Positions 42,901 to 53,550 of a stretch of DNA of 64,000 bases are shown here, piece by piece. The notes beneath the pieces are model-generated. The model was not told the DNA's origin and ran no database searches. It saw nothing but the letters and a program-made list of their open reading frames with translations. Position 1 is the stretch's first letter. Every line of letters begins with the position of its first letter. This stretch comes from Hybos culiciformis (Eukaryota; Arthropoda; Insecta; Diptera; Hybotidae): positions 23,485,557 through 23,549,556 of the forward strand of contig OZ023273.1 of assembly GCA_964007475.1 (NCBI GenBank), given 5' to 3'. The translations under genes were made by a program, and so were the position numbers.

Positions 42901-45900
42901 ACGACGGTCTTAATATGAAGCAATTTCTTATAAAGCTTTGAAATTTTTGATGCCATTTGTTTCATCATATTTATGTGAAGTCTGATTTTCCGCAATATTG
43001 AGTATTAAAAATAATTTCAAAACACGTTTAAACTTTACGTTTAAAATTAAAATTGAACTTAATATTACATATTTAATGGGCAACAAACAACTTCATCCTT
43101 CACATTAACTACTATGTAAAAATGTAGTTTATTATTTTAAAAATTTCTGATTTTTATGCAGTGGTACGTATATTTAAGAAAAGTATATTGATGGTACAAT
43201 AGAGAAAAAGTTTGGGAACCGCTGATCTACAGTATTATACTAATGGTATATAAATAAATTAAAATATATGAAAAAAATCAAAAAAATAAATAAAATCATT
43301 TAACTGTATGTACAATTGTACATATATACACTAGTATCTGTTAAATGCAATTTCCAGTTAAAAAATTGACAAAATGAAAATAAGAAAGTTTGAAATCTCT
43401 TTTTCTCACTTCAATTAAAAAAAATTTCCCATAACTTGTTAAAAAAAAACTGCTAAAAAGAAAAAGAAGAAAATTTCTTTTGCTTCAGGTCACACGATAT
43501 TTTGATCTCAAATGATTTTGAATAACACACGAAGAAAAAAAAAATACTTAATTTAAAATTTCATAGTTAAGTGGAAAATATAAGCCACAACGGTTTAATG
43601 TCGTTTTTAATTTATTTTTTATCACAAGAAGTTTTTTTTATTTTTTAATTTTCTTGTTTTTCTTCTTTTTTTTTTTTTTTAATTTTTCCACTTTCTCCTT
43701 CTATCAATATTATTTCGTTTATTTTATTCAAAATGCATACACTGTACTTGTTCTTGGTGCACACTTTTCTTAACTTTATAATGTTTTTTATTTATTTTGT
43801 TTTTTTTTTTTTTTTGGTTTTTTGTTTAACCATTATAAATAGTACCAGTTGTTAAATATTGAATTCACTTTTGTAAAGTCAACTGGACGCGCACGTACCT
43901 TTTCGCAAGTTCGTGATTTTTCTTCTTCTTTATTTTTCTTTATATTTCTTTTTTTTTTTTTTTTATTTTTTTTTTTTCGAATTTTCTTTATAAGAAAAAT
44001 TATTTATTTAAATTAAAAAAAAAAAAAAAAAATTAAAACCAATAGTGTAGTATACTTAGAAGATAAAAATTTTTGTTTTAAAAAATTTTTTATAAATTTT
44101 TAATTTTTGTTTTTTATTTAATATTAAAAAAATTGTTGTTATCATTTTTGTTAAAAATTGTTATTGTTTGTTTATTTGTTATTATTGTTTTTATTTTAAT
44201 GTTTATTAATTAATGTTATCAAAATGCAAAACCAAAGCTAATTTTAATTATAATTCATGAAATAAATTAAAATAAAAAATCAACACAATGTGTAATTTTA
44301 ATAAAATAAAAAAAAATTGTTAAATGGATAAAATAATTAAAAATAAAAAAAAAATTAAATTAAAATTAATAATGAAAATAAACAAAACATAAATTGTGTG
44401 ACCAAAATTCAATAAATTACTCATTTTTCTATAATGTCACACTATACTATGTATAATATAGTATAAAATATAAATTTCATGATTTAATATTCCAATCATC
44501 GTTATTGCGATAATAAATTTCACCTATAGCAATAATAAAAGGTATGACCATTTATTATTATTGCATAAATTTAATTCAAATTTGTTTTTTTTTTGTACCT
44601 TAAAAAAAAATCCTGGATCAATTTTACAAGAGATTGAGAAGTATAACACTGTCAAAGGCCAGCATTCACATTCTATACTTTTTCCACATAATATTCGAAT
44701 TTTTTCAGAATATGAGGAAGATTTGCTTTTAAAACTCCTTGCAATACAATTTTATATGATTTGTTCAGCGAAGTTCTTCTTCCATTTATCGAAAACAAAC
44801 TCATAGTCAGGCAGAAGTTTTGTCACTAATTGAAATATATTTTCTTTCTAAGTAAAACATTTATTTATATAAAAATTTACCTTTTATATAATTTTAATAT
44901 TATTTACAATTTGTATATCTAATTATTTTTAATTTGTTTTAAATTTATGAATAATACTTACATTTATTTTCACATTTTGTGCCAAATAATTCTAATTTCA
45001 TAATTAAACTATGTATACCTTAGCTAAGTATAATAATACATTATTTTACTTTTAAGGTTAATTTTGTATTTGATTGTGGGTAGACTGTTTGGTCATTAAA
45101 CGAGAATATAGTAAATGGAATAAATATGCTATTGAAAAAAAAATTTATGAAAAACTAAAGTTAAAGCTATATACAAAAAAGTATGTAAATATAAATATAT
45201 TATATAAATTATGCATTCACAATCCTTCTACCTATATGCAAAGCAAGATGATGTTAAAAAAAAATTTGATTTCGTAAAAGGTTAAAAAAAAAATTATAAT
45301 GATATTGATTGAACATTAAATTATGTTAAATATTTACAATAGACATTACACATTATTTTAACGTTATAAAAATTTCAATAATTTTATCGATTATGAAAAT
45401 TTTATTTGATGTGAATATTAATTTTATTGTATGTACAGAAGTGAAATTCATTATTATAATAAAGTAGGCATATTGTATAAAAACTAATAGTATTAATTCT
45501 ATTTAATTGCAGTTATTCGAGACAAACAGAAGAGTTAGGACGTCAGGCAACCAGAACAAAAATATCGTTTCGACGAACAGCTCTAGAAGGATTATGTCCT
45601 CCAAGGGAATTGCCAATATGTCTGCCAGCCGCTATGCGATATCGAACTCATGATGGAACTTGTAATAATATTCGCAGACCCAGATGGGGATCCGCACAAA
45701 TGCCATTTAATCGATTCTTACCACCAGAATATGGTGATGGAGTTGATAGCATTCGATCATCAGCAGACGGTGGTGCATTATCATCAGCGAGATTTGTGAG
45801 CTTATTAGTAAGTATATAAATTATATAAATACAGCATGTTTTAACAAAAATTAAAAATTTTTAATGAAAATTAAATGAACAGGTTCACGGATCGAGAGAA

Positions 45901-48900
45901 GGTGAAGCACCTGTAACTTTATTATTAGCACAATGGGGACAATTGATTGATCACGATATGACTTCAACAGCACAACCAAGGTATAAACTAGTTTTTATTA
46001 TTATTATATATTTCCTCCAGTACCTACATACATTTTATTCTCTGCTAAAAAATCTACAAAAAAAAGCATAATAGTTACAGGAAAAAATAATTAAATTGTA
46101 AAAATTAATATTATATCAAAATTTAACAGTGATTTCTTCTAATAGATCAATAAATGGTTCTGTACCAAGATGTTGTGGTCCCAACGATTTTCATCCATCG
46201 TGTTTTCCCATCAAAGTGCCAGTAGATGATCCATGGCTTGCTCCTCTGAAAGTTCGATGCTTAGAGTTTTTACGCTCCGCACCAGCTCAAAGAAGAGATT
46301 GTATGTTATCTTGGCGAGAGCAAACTAATCAAGCCACTTCCTTTATTGATGCGTCACCAATTTACTCTTCGAATGCGAGAACATCGGATAACGCTAGAGT
46401 ATTTCGCAATGGCTTACTTTTTTTCGGACGTGGTAATCCTTTAGAGGATGTTTGTCATCGTGGAGCAGTTAGTAATCAATGTATACGACCTGGTGATGCA
46501 CGGAGTGGTGAACAACCAGGACTGTTAGCCCTGCATCATGTTTGGGTGACCGAACATAATCGAATAACATCTGAATTGAGTGATTTAAATCCACATTGGA
46601 GTGATGAAAAATTTTATCAAGAAACTCGTCGAATTATTGGTGCATTATTTCAACACATTACATACAGAGAATTTTTGCCATTAGTTTTAGGCAAGGAAGT
46701 CTGTCGTTTATTTGATTTAGAACTGTTGAATTCTGGTTACTACAATGGCTATGATCCACGCACAAATCCTTCAATATCGAATTCATTTGCTGCTGCTGCC
46801 TTCCGTTTCGGACACTCACTCGTTCAAGGGTCATATATGCGATGTGACTTTAATCATAATTTTATTGATAACAGTAATATTTAGCAATTTTATTCACTAT
46901 AAAACGCTGATGTAGATTTTATTTACAGATGTAACATTACATGAGGAATTTGCTAGAGGTGATATTGGCTCATCAGGGTCCTTGCATCGTTTATTGAGAG
47001 GTTTAGCTGCACAAAGATCACTAAAACGAGATGAATTCATAACACCAGAGTTGACTAATCATTTATTTCAAAGTGGAAGTAAGTACATTTAATATTCGAT
47101 ATGTGTACGTACACTAATATCGAATAAATCATTTATATAATTCAAGATTTTCCATTTGGCCTTGACTTGGCTGCGATAAATATACAAAGAGGTCGAGATC
47201 ACGGTATTCCTCCTTACACAAAATGGCGTCAACCATGTGGATTAAGCGTAGTTTCTGATTGGGACGACATGATTCAAATTGTTGGTCCAGAATCAGTGAA
47301 GAGAATTCGCCATGCGTATTCATCTGTACATGATATTGACTTATTTGTTGGTGGAATTGCAGAGCGTCCAGTAGTAGGCGGTTTGGTGGGTCCCACATTT
47401 GCATGTAAGTATAAAATATGTTATGTGAAAATTAAAAGATCTAAATTTATGTTAAAGTATTTGTTAATATTTTTTTTTTTTAATTCTTTTGTTAAAAGGT
47501 ATAATTGCACAACAATTTAGTAATTTGCGAAAAGGAGACAGATTTTGGTATGAAAACAACGGTTTTGAGAATTCATTTACACCAGCTCAATTACATTCAA
47601 TTCGACGAGTGTCTCTGGCACAAATCTTATGTCGAGTAACGGCAAGTGGAACATTTCAACCACACATCTTTGTACCTCATGAAGTAATTGGAAATCATAG
47701 AATAATATGTGGAGAAGACTCATTAGCACGAATGGACTTGCTTCCGTGGAAAGAACAAGATCCTTTTGAGCTACCAGAAAGGAAACAGGTTTCAGAAAAA
47801 GAAAATTCAGAGAAAGAAAATTCATTTAGTATAATAACTGATACAAACCCAACAGACAGAATAGTGAACAATGACAAGGCAGAGAGCCTTATAACAGTAA
47901 ATAATGTTGACTTTATACCAAATGGTTCAACCGGATTTCATAAAAGACCTGACTCAAAAGTACATGACAAAATTGACTTTGTTTCAAAATTTTCAAAACC
48001 TGTTAACATAAGACCGCATTTAGAAAATATTTTGGAAAACAGGACGAAAAAACCAAATACGTCACCAATCAAATTAACTACCACTAAACGAACTGTTGTT
48101 ATAAATAATATACCAATTGAACTTGGACGAACAGCTAATCCTCCTTTGACGTCAAAAAGTGCTAACAAAACAACTGAACGTAGTACCAAACGAGACTTTA
48201 CCTTAAAAGAACAGATAACGAAACAATCAACAAGTTGCAATATTTTACTAAACAAATGTAATGAAAATAATGACAAAACATTAAATAATAATTCATCTAA
48301 CAACATAAATTTTGAAAATGTTGAGGCGTACATAAAGTTGAATGTTACTTTCTCAACTTTTGAAAAAAAAACGTCACTGAAATCTGACGAATCACGAAAA
48401 AAACGAAAACTGATACTCATACAATCGGCTAACAATACAATTGCTACAAAAACCAAATTACAAGACACAATCAAAACAACTACCTACAGATCGACGAAAC
48501 TAAAACCTACACCAGTTGAACTGAGAAATTATTACGAAGAACCCAACCACAGACCCCAAAAAATTATTAACAGATTTCATTCGAATGCTATTAGAAGGCC
48601 TACAGAAACGATAACGGAAGAAACAATTGGTACTCCACATTATGAAATAGAAATAAATATTCGGCAAACAAGCAAGGTTAGTAAACCAAAATACCAGCCT
48701 CAAGTTGACATAAAAAACTCTCAAATATCGCCACCTAGACGTAATGACCCAAATTTCTACACGCAGTCGTCCAGCCCTTTTAGTCATAATAGACCTGTTG
48801 TTGAAGCTGTTTCCAACTACGAAATACCTAACAGTGTAAATTCTGGAACTTTCACAAAACCACCGAAAATAATTTACATAAATGAACCAGACGAATATTA

Positions 48901-50824
48901 CAGCAAACCAGAAACAACAACAAACAGACCAAACCTTTTTCAAACTATTTTTGGACTCAATAATAATCCAGTAGACCGAACAAGTTACTACGGACAAGCT
49001 AATTCAGTATTATTAAATTCAGACAAACCAAATACTTACGAAGTTGACACTCAAAATTCTCCTAATAAACATTTCGGCGCGACAGTTACTCTAAACATCA
49101 GACCATTAAGCGGTACTTTTCAGACAAAACCAGTCGGACTTGACGATAGTTATTTAAATAATGGATTTAATAGGAAACCGGAATATGATTTTAATAAACA
49201 TTATGTCTCAATTTCACCCCCAGTGCCAACATATAGCGCAAGTGGTTTTATCAATACTCGATACAATGAAAATCAAGAACCTTTTAGACAAACGACAACA
49301 CTGAGACCCTCATACAGTACTCAAAACGATTACATAAACATATACGGATCAGATAATTTTAGAAATAATTACGAACCAGAAACTAAATTTGTTGAACTTA
49401 ACATAGCGAAAACACACTTGCCGTTGAAAATGGAACCAGACTTTAACATTACTAACAGTGACAAAGAAAACATTTCTCGAAATTTTGACGTTAAAGACGA
49501 AAATTCTAAAGAAAATACTGAATACGATTACTACGACGACGAAGAACAAAATGAAGAAACACCAGACAAAAAATTTGACAAAGACGGATATTTAAGACCA
49601 GAACATATGCACTTTTATTTATCCATAATTAATAAAACAGAAGACAACGCGACTTTACATACAACAATAAAATCGACTATAATGAATGACAATTTTGTGA
49701 TGCCACTGTTAGAAGAACAACATTTAATAATTGAAAAGAAATCTAATTTTGTTTTGCCCATTCTGACACCAAGGAAGCCCCTAAGAGACGATGTAGAAGC
49801 TGAAGATGAGTATGATGACTCAACAATAAAACCTGTAGTATTATTAAATATGAGTGAACCGAAACGTCCAGAACAAAGGAATGGAATTGATAAAATTAGT
49901 CTCCCTGAAAGAAGGGTTGATATTCTTACAAAACCGGAAAGGTAAGAAATTATAAATTTATTTTGGTTGTTTCTATTTCTAAAATCTGTTGTAATAAATT
50001 TTAATGTGCATGTGATCGGTAAGTTGTATTTACAATCGCAAATTTAGCTCGGTAAATGGTATATATTACATGCGTCAATACACATGTAATTATTTAATTA
50101 AGTAAATTTTATTTACATTCTCTGTATTAAGTAAATTTTATTTACTTTCTTCATTTTTAACTTTTGTTTATTTTTTGCATTGCAAATGTATTGATTGCAA
50201 CTACCTCTCACATGCACATTAAAAAAGTACACAAAACATGTTAATAAAATTTGTTATACAGCTCGTTGTGTATATACACAAAAGTACATGGACACTTGTC
50301 AATATTATATCACCCGACCTAACGGTCTCGTGATTGTATTGACTCGTGTCTATGTGTTTTTGTGTATACACGCAACTCGTTGTAATAACAAACAAATTTA
50401 ATTTTTTTTACAGTAATCATGTATTTTAATTTTTATTTGTTGTTTTTTCTAACTTTTTTAAATAAAAATATTCAATTTTAAATTAACCTATAGTCTAAAA
50501 AAGCACAACTGCCGCATACAATATTTGCCTATCCTTGAATGTGTATAATAATGTTTAGTTCCCATTACTCAATAAATAGATTACATATAAATGTTTAGAA
50601 ACCAAATAAATAAAAACAATAAGCAGTTAATATTGAAGTTTTAAGAACATTAATATATTTCTTTTCCTTTTTTAAGGCCTGATAATTGGATAATCTTTGA
50701 TCCACAATTTCCAGAGAAACCACCATTACCAGAGATACCAGAATTAAAAACGGATAATAGCTTTACAACTAAAGAATTTCCTAAACCAATGCAAGGCAAA
50801 AAAAATTGGAAAAGTTATTTTTGA
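32502..50824 (+). CDS. Secreted animal haem peroxidase, 1615 aa
   Basis: Coding exons: 32502-33229, 45513-45807, 45883-45980, 46146-46873, 46929-47078, 47147-47404, 47499-49941, 50677-50824. All junctions keep frame and the model ends at a TGA. ATG 32502 follows an acceptor and opens a signal peptide (about residues 1-27), then an Asn-rich spacer. The peroxidase domain spans about residues 260-840. It shows the distal pair Asp364-His365 (IDHDMT), the calcium-loop-like TSFIDAS, catalytic Arg493 and haem-linking Glu496 (RSGEQ), proximal His597 (FRFGHS), and the hallmark INIQRGRDHGIP. These imply a haem enzyme oxidising substrates with hydrogen peroxide outside the cell. The closest type by memory is insect chorion peroxidase/peroxinectin, acting in eggshell or matrix cross-linking or immunity; the exact role is not decidable. 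Odd points are a 770-residue tail and Thr in place of the usual Arg in REHNR. Confidence 0.9.
35135..35480. repeat. Unclassified GC-rich island, likely repeat relic
   Basis: Sequence such as GGACGTCGGACGTGAGGC, CACCACGGTCTTGTCC and several CG dinucleotides stands out sharply from the A+T-rich intron. No reading frame of useful length crosses it. It looks like an old dispersed repeat, but I see no second copy in this window and no clear termini. Confidence 0.4.
36332..36819. mobile_element. hAT-type MITE, 488 bp
   Basis: It has 12-bp perfect terminal inverted repeats, TAGGCTTGCCAG at the left and CTGGCAAGCCTA at the right. The flanks carry the same 8-bp duplication TCCTCGAA (36324-36331 and 36820-36827). 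Subterminal GTACGTT motifs, in both orientations, recur several times near the ends, as is usual for transposase binding regions in hAT elements. No transposase frame is visible. Confidence 0.92.
41421..41480 (+). repeat. Tandem duplication, 26-bp unit, 34-bp period
   Basis: Two identical 26-bp blocks (beginning AATTAGCAAGTTAAGC) are separated by 8 bases, within intron 1 of the peroxidase. Confidence 0.85.
42607..43224 (+). mobile_element. hAT relic (ZBED5/SCAND3-like), 618 bp
   Basis: The termini are CAACGGTTCCCAAAG at the left and TTTGGGAACCGCTG at the right, matching the CAGNGGTTCCCAAA ends of a widespread hAT group. The 8-bp duplication ATCTACAG flanks it exactly (42599-42606 and 43225-43232). 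Near the ends are GTGGTACGCGTACC and GTGGTACGT motifs. Inside is a broken transposase C-terminus on the plus strand. Confidence 0.92.
42796..43107 (+). pseudogene. hAT transposase remnant with stops
   Basis: The frame reads DAFSEVERDQLSEIS, FKEQNLRYFWF, then, after a stop, KALKFLMPFVSSYLCEV and, after a second stop, FSAILSIKNNFKTRLN, ending HPSH. The F-W, LMPF-SSYLCE-FSAL-IK and RL-N pattern is the C-terminal part of ZBED5/FAM200-type hAT transposases. In-frame stops and loss of the N-terminal two thirds make it nonfunctional. Confidence 0.88.
43834..43900 (+). promoter_or_regulatory. Possible internal core promoter
   Basis: TATAAATAG at 43834-43842 is followed 33 bases later by TCACTT, close to the arthropod initiator, and then by a short CG-rich patch (AACTGGACGCGCACGTACC). 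A start here would give a peroxidase transcript lacking the signal-peptide exon. TATA-like words are common in this composition, so support is weak. Confidence 0.15.
47770..49941 (+). other. Peroxidase C-terminal tail-coding region
   Basis: This is most of the 2443-base seventh coding exon, encoding roughly residues 843-1566. The tail is hydrophilic and rich in Asn, Thr, Lys, Pro and Tyr, with almost no Cys (a single pair near 48236-48258). It has Lys/Arg-rich stretches in its first half, Pro/Tyr-rich stretches in the middle, and an acidic cluster EYDYYDDEEQNEE near 49519-49557. I recognise no domain. It is probably disordered and extracellular if the protein is secreted. The unbroken 720-codon frame on the coding strand shows it is translated sequence under selection. 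Confidence 0.75.
50045..50400. mobile_element. Foldback repeat, copy 2 (uninterrupted)
   Basis: It is homologous to the repeat at 14605-15535 without the hAT insertion. The core is an imperfect palindrome of about 150 bases. Its left arm runs TTTGTTATACAGCTCGTTG then GTATATACACAAAAGTACAT, its right arm is the approximate reverse complement, and it is centred on GACCTAACGGTC near 50320. The left part has a local duplication of ATTAAGTAAATTTTATTTAC. It lies in the last intron of the peroxidase gene. Confidence 0.75.
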
Positions 50825-51145
50825 AATTGAAAATGCATTTTTCTTGGTTTCCATTCGAAATTTTGATTTCAGAACAGATTTGGAGTAAAAAAGATGAAAC
50901 ATTATATAATTAGGTTTATTCATTATGTTTTCTTCTTTTTTCAAGTTTAAAATATTGTATCTAGGTGTAATAATATATAAAATTATTTTTGTCATTTATA
51001 TATCGAAATTTTTATTAAATTTAAAAAAAAGGATAGTTATATTTATTTACAGAATTTTATGTTTAATATTTTATTGGAATTAATTACAAAATGAGTTGAA
51101 ATTAAATAAGAGATCTTTTAGTTCATGGTTTTATTCATTTGCAAG

Positions 51146-51694
51146 TTAAGAGCCCTCCACTTGAAATTCTGTTTTCTATTTCTGTTTTCTATTTTTGCAG
51201 TTTTTTTTGTTTTGTTTTACAGAAAATAAACGGCCGTGAAAAATGCGACAAAAATTGTACGAAAAACACCTCTACCAGAAAATCACAAAACTATATTTGA
51301 ATTTTATTTCTGTGCAGAAACTGTTATTTACCAAAAAAATTAAAAAATTCTTAGAAATAAATGAAATTAATGAAAAATTCTTTAGGAAATTAAAGAAATT
51401 CAAAATTTCACGTCACCAGCCCTGGAGAGTGGTATTTTAGCTTTATTTCTGCGTTTGAGATTTTTTATTATCTTTTTCCTTTACTTCAGAATCCAAGCAA
51501 ATGTGTTCAAGTTTTTTAAAGGCTCGTTTGGGCCAAAAAACTCAAAATTTAAAAAATCCGCCTCACCTACCCTGGAGCCAGTTATATACTCTCTAACATA
51601 TCAAAAAATCACTTCAGTCTAAATTGTAGTAACCCTACAATCAAAGCCAAACTAAGACCCATTTTTTGCAATTTTTCACAATGAGGGCTCTTAA
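51146..51694. mobile_element. Possible piggyBac-like MITE
   Basis: TTAA followed by GAGCCCTC at the left (51146-51157) and GAGGGCTC followed by TTAA at the right (51683-51694) form the TTAA-flanked inverted ends expected of piggyBac-type elements. There is no coding capacity. The inverted repeat is only 8 bases plus TTAA, and TTAA is common here, so this is tentative. Its interior is partly repeated at about 52190-52480. Confidence 0.4.
51205..51460 (+). repeat. Diverged direct repeat, copy A
   Basis: This block matches 52190-52480 in order, including ATAAACGGCCGTGAAAAATG, GCAGAAACTGTTATTTACCA, and ATTTTAGCTTTATTTCTGCG, with scattered mismatches and small indels. Confidence 0.7.
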
Positions 51695-51853
51695 TACGAA
51701 ATCCGCATTTGGATCTTAAAACTAACTTTTGTTTAGAACTAACCTAGAAACTGCAGTTTAGATCAAATAGGTCAGAAAAAAGCTAGGAAAAAGCAGAAAA
51801 GTTGGCAACTATAGTGTATGCAAACCGACGTTTTTTGTCTGCAAACTGGCCTT

Positions 51854-52072
51854 TTACGCAAAGGTAAGTTATTTTTTTCCCTTTTTTTTTGTATGAGAAA
51901 GGCCTGTTCACAGGTCAGTTCCGCTCAAAGGTCAGTTTTAAGGTCCAAGTGCAGATAAGGTATTACGCAAAGGTTAGTTATTTTTTTTTTCCTTTTTTTG
52001 TATGAGAAAAGCCTGTTCACAAGTCAGTTCCGCTCAAAGGTCAGCTTTAAGGTCCAAGTGCAGATAAGGTAT
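51854..52072 (+). repeat. Tandem duplication, 109-bp unit, two copies
   Basis: Copies 51854-51962 and 51963-52072 begin TTACGCAAAGG and share GGTCCAAGTGCAGATAAGG at the end. They differ at only a few bases and in a homopolymer length. The duplication lies between the two direct-repeat blocks. Confidence 0.9.
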
Positions 52073-52189
52073 AACATACACCCTGTAATGTAATACTGTC
52101 CTGCTGGATCAATTTTTAAAGAAAATGTTTATTAAAAGAATATTTATGTTTTATCAAAATCCCACACTGCGAAATTGAAATTTATTTTT

Positions 52190-52480
52190 TTGTTTTCCAA
52201 CTGCGTTTTTTGTTTTATTTTTCAAAAAATAAACGACCGTGAAAAATGAAACAAAGATTGTGTGAAACAAACCATATGGAATTTTACAGAACAGAACTAT
52301 GTTTGAATTTTATTTTTATGCAGAAACTGTTATTTACCAGCAAAAATTTAAACAATATATTACAATGATTACAATTAAATGAAATTATGAAAAATTGTTT
52401 AGAAAATTAAAAAATTCAAAATTCCACATCACCAACCCTAGACAGTGATATTTTAGCTTTATTTCTGCGTCTAATTTTTT
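52190..52480 (+). repeat. Diverged direct repeat, copy B
   Basis: This is the second copy of the block at 51205-51460. It lacks the inverted ends seen around the first copy, so either it is a truncated element or the whole 51.1-52.5 kb segment arose by local duplication. Confidence 0.7.
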
Positions 52481-52652
52481 TATTATTTTAATTAATTTGA
52501 AGCATTAAAATGCGTTTTTAATTTAAAAAAAATGTTATTTTCGAATTCATCTCATGCGATAAAAAAAAAAATTAAGTATAATTTGTCGCATGCGATTAAA
52601 TGGAATTTACACGCATCGAGCAAATAAAATTTGCTGAAAAAACAGAAAGAGT

Positions 52653-53187
52653 CAGTGGTGGCATGTTAAGTTGTCATTCGAACAGCGAAGATGTATCGAA
52701 CATCGAAGCGAGTGGATTTTTGGCAACATGTTAAGATTTTCTCGCTTCGATACTTTCGAAAATCATTTTCTGAAAGAATTTTTGACGTTAAAAAAAAAAA
52801 AATAACCAAAAAGTAAATAATAAATTATTGTTCATACATAATTATTTTTATTTACATTTATTAAAATTGTTTTTAATTTTTATAAATAAAAATGTTTACC
52901 TACCTATCTACCTACCTTTAGATTAATTTTTTTTTTTATTAAATATTAAAATAATATTTTTAAATAATTAAAAAAAAAAAATTTTTGATTATTCAAAATT
53001 AATTTTTATAAATTTGAATAAAAATAATTTCTTTTTTCATATATTTTTTTTATTCGATTCCGTATCACTTGAAAACATTTTTGTGATACCGTATCGAGAA
53101 AACGTAGAAGCGATTTTGTCATAACATACTGCAATTCGATCAAATGTCGAATATCGAATTTTTCGAAATCTTAACATCCCACCACAG
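52653..53187. mobile_element. DNA transposon-like element with inverted ends
   Basis: The left end CAGTGGTGGCATGTTAAG and right end CTTAACATCCCACCACAG match inversely at 16 of 18 positions. Subterminal ATCGAAGCGAG/CTCGCTTCGAT motifs are also inverted. The interior is A+T-rich and noncoding. No target duplication can be assigned, so the exact ends and superfamily are open. Confidence 0.6.
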
Positions 53188-53459
53188 ATAATTTTCGTAC
53201 GAAAGTCTCATATGTCTGAAATAGAAAGAAGATAGTATGTTTATCGAGCATTATAGTAACTAGAAAATTGTTTACAATATTCAAAATGCTGCTGTAAAAG
53301 CAAAATGCTCCTATATAGTATTTCAAATATATTTTTTTTATATTTTTGTTTGGTTAAGTTTCTATAAAGTGTATAAGTTCTCCATTTTTTTTTTGATACT
53401 ATCAAAATATCTTTATTCGTTTTTCACTGGATTATTCTATTTATTTTTTTGTTTTTAAG

Positions 53460-53550
53460 GTTTCTGGCAGCACAGACTCATTATGATTATGAATATTATT
53501 GCGGCTTGAGCAGCGCGGCGCACAATCGGGATTGCAGCAGCATCAAATAA
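53460..53550 (+). other. Alternative peroxidase last exon or DCAF15 promoter/5' exon
   Basis: A T-rich tract and AAG acceptor precede 53460. Joined to the phase-2 end of the peroxidase exon at 49941, the sequence stays open for 30 codons (RFLAAQTHYDYEYYCGLSSA, then a Cys-containing end) and stops at 53548-53550. An AATAAA lies at 53665-53670. Against this reading, its codons are unusually G/C-ending (CTG, CAG, GGC, GCG, CGG) for this genome. The patch could instead be the GC-rich start region of DCAF15, spliced from about 53779 (AAAAG then GTTTGT) to 53933. Both are possible, and I slightly favour the second. Confidence 0.35.

Larger units (their letters stand above)
33230..45512 (+). other. 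12.3-kb intron of the peroxidase gene
   Basis: It is bounded by GTAAGC and TTGCAG and separates the signal-peptide exon from the catalytic exons. It contains (TA)n tracts at about 33625-33644 and 33956-34002, two hAT insertions (36332-36819, 42607-43224), a GC-rich repeat-like island (35135-35480), a 34-bp-period duplication (41421-41480) and a possible internal promoter near 43834. Open frames inside it, including 34146-34349, 38302-39001 and 44561-45277, show no recognisable domain. Confidence 0.85.

Noticed and set aside
44561..44806. 81-codon frame with a stretch resembling pogo/Tigger transposases (FSEYEEDLLLKLL)
   Set aside because: The resemblance is short and lacks any catalytic or DNA-binding motif. 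No inverted ends or target duplication were found.
47938..48997. Long minus-strand frames opposite the peroxidase tail
   Set aside because: They are mirror frames of the coding strand. Splice phases and protein content support only the plus strand.
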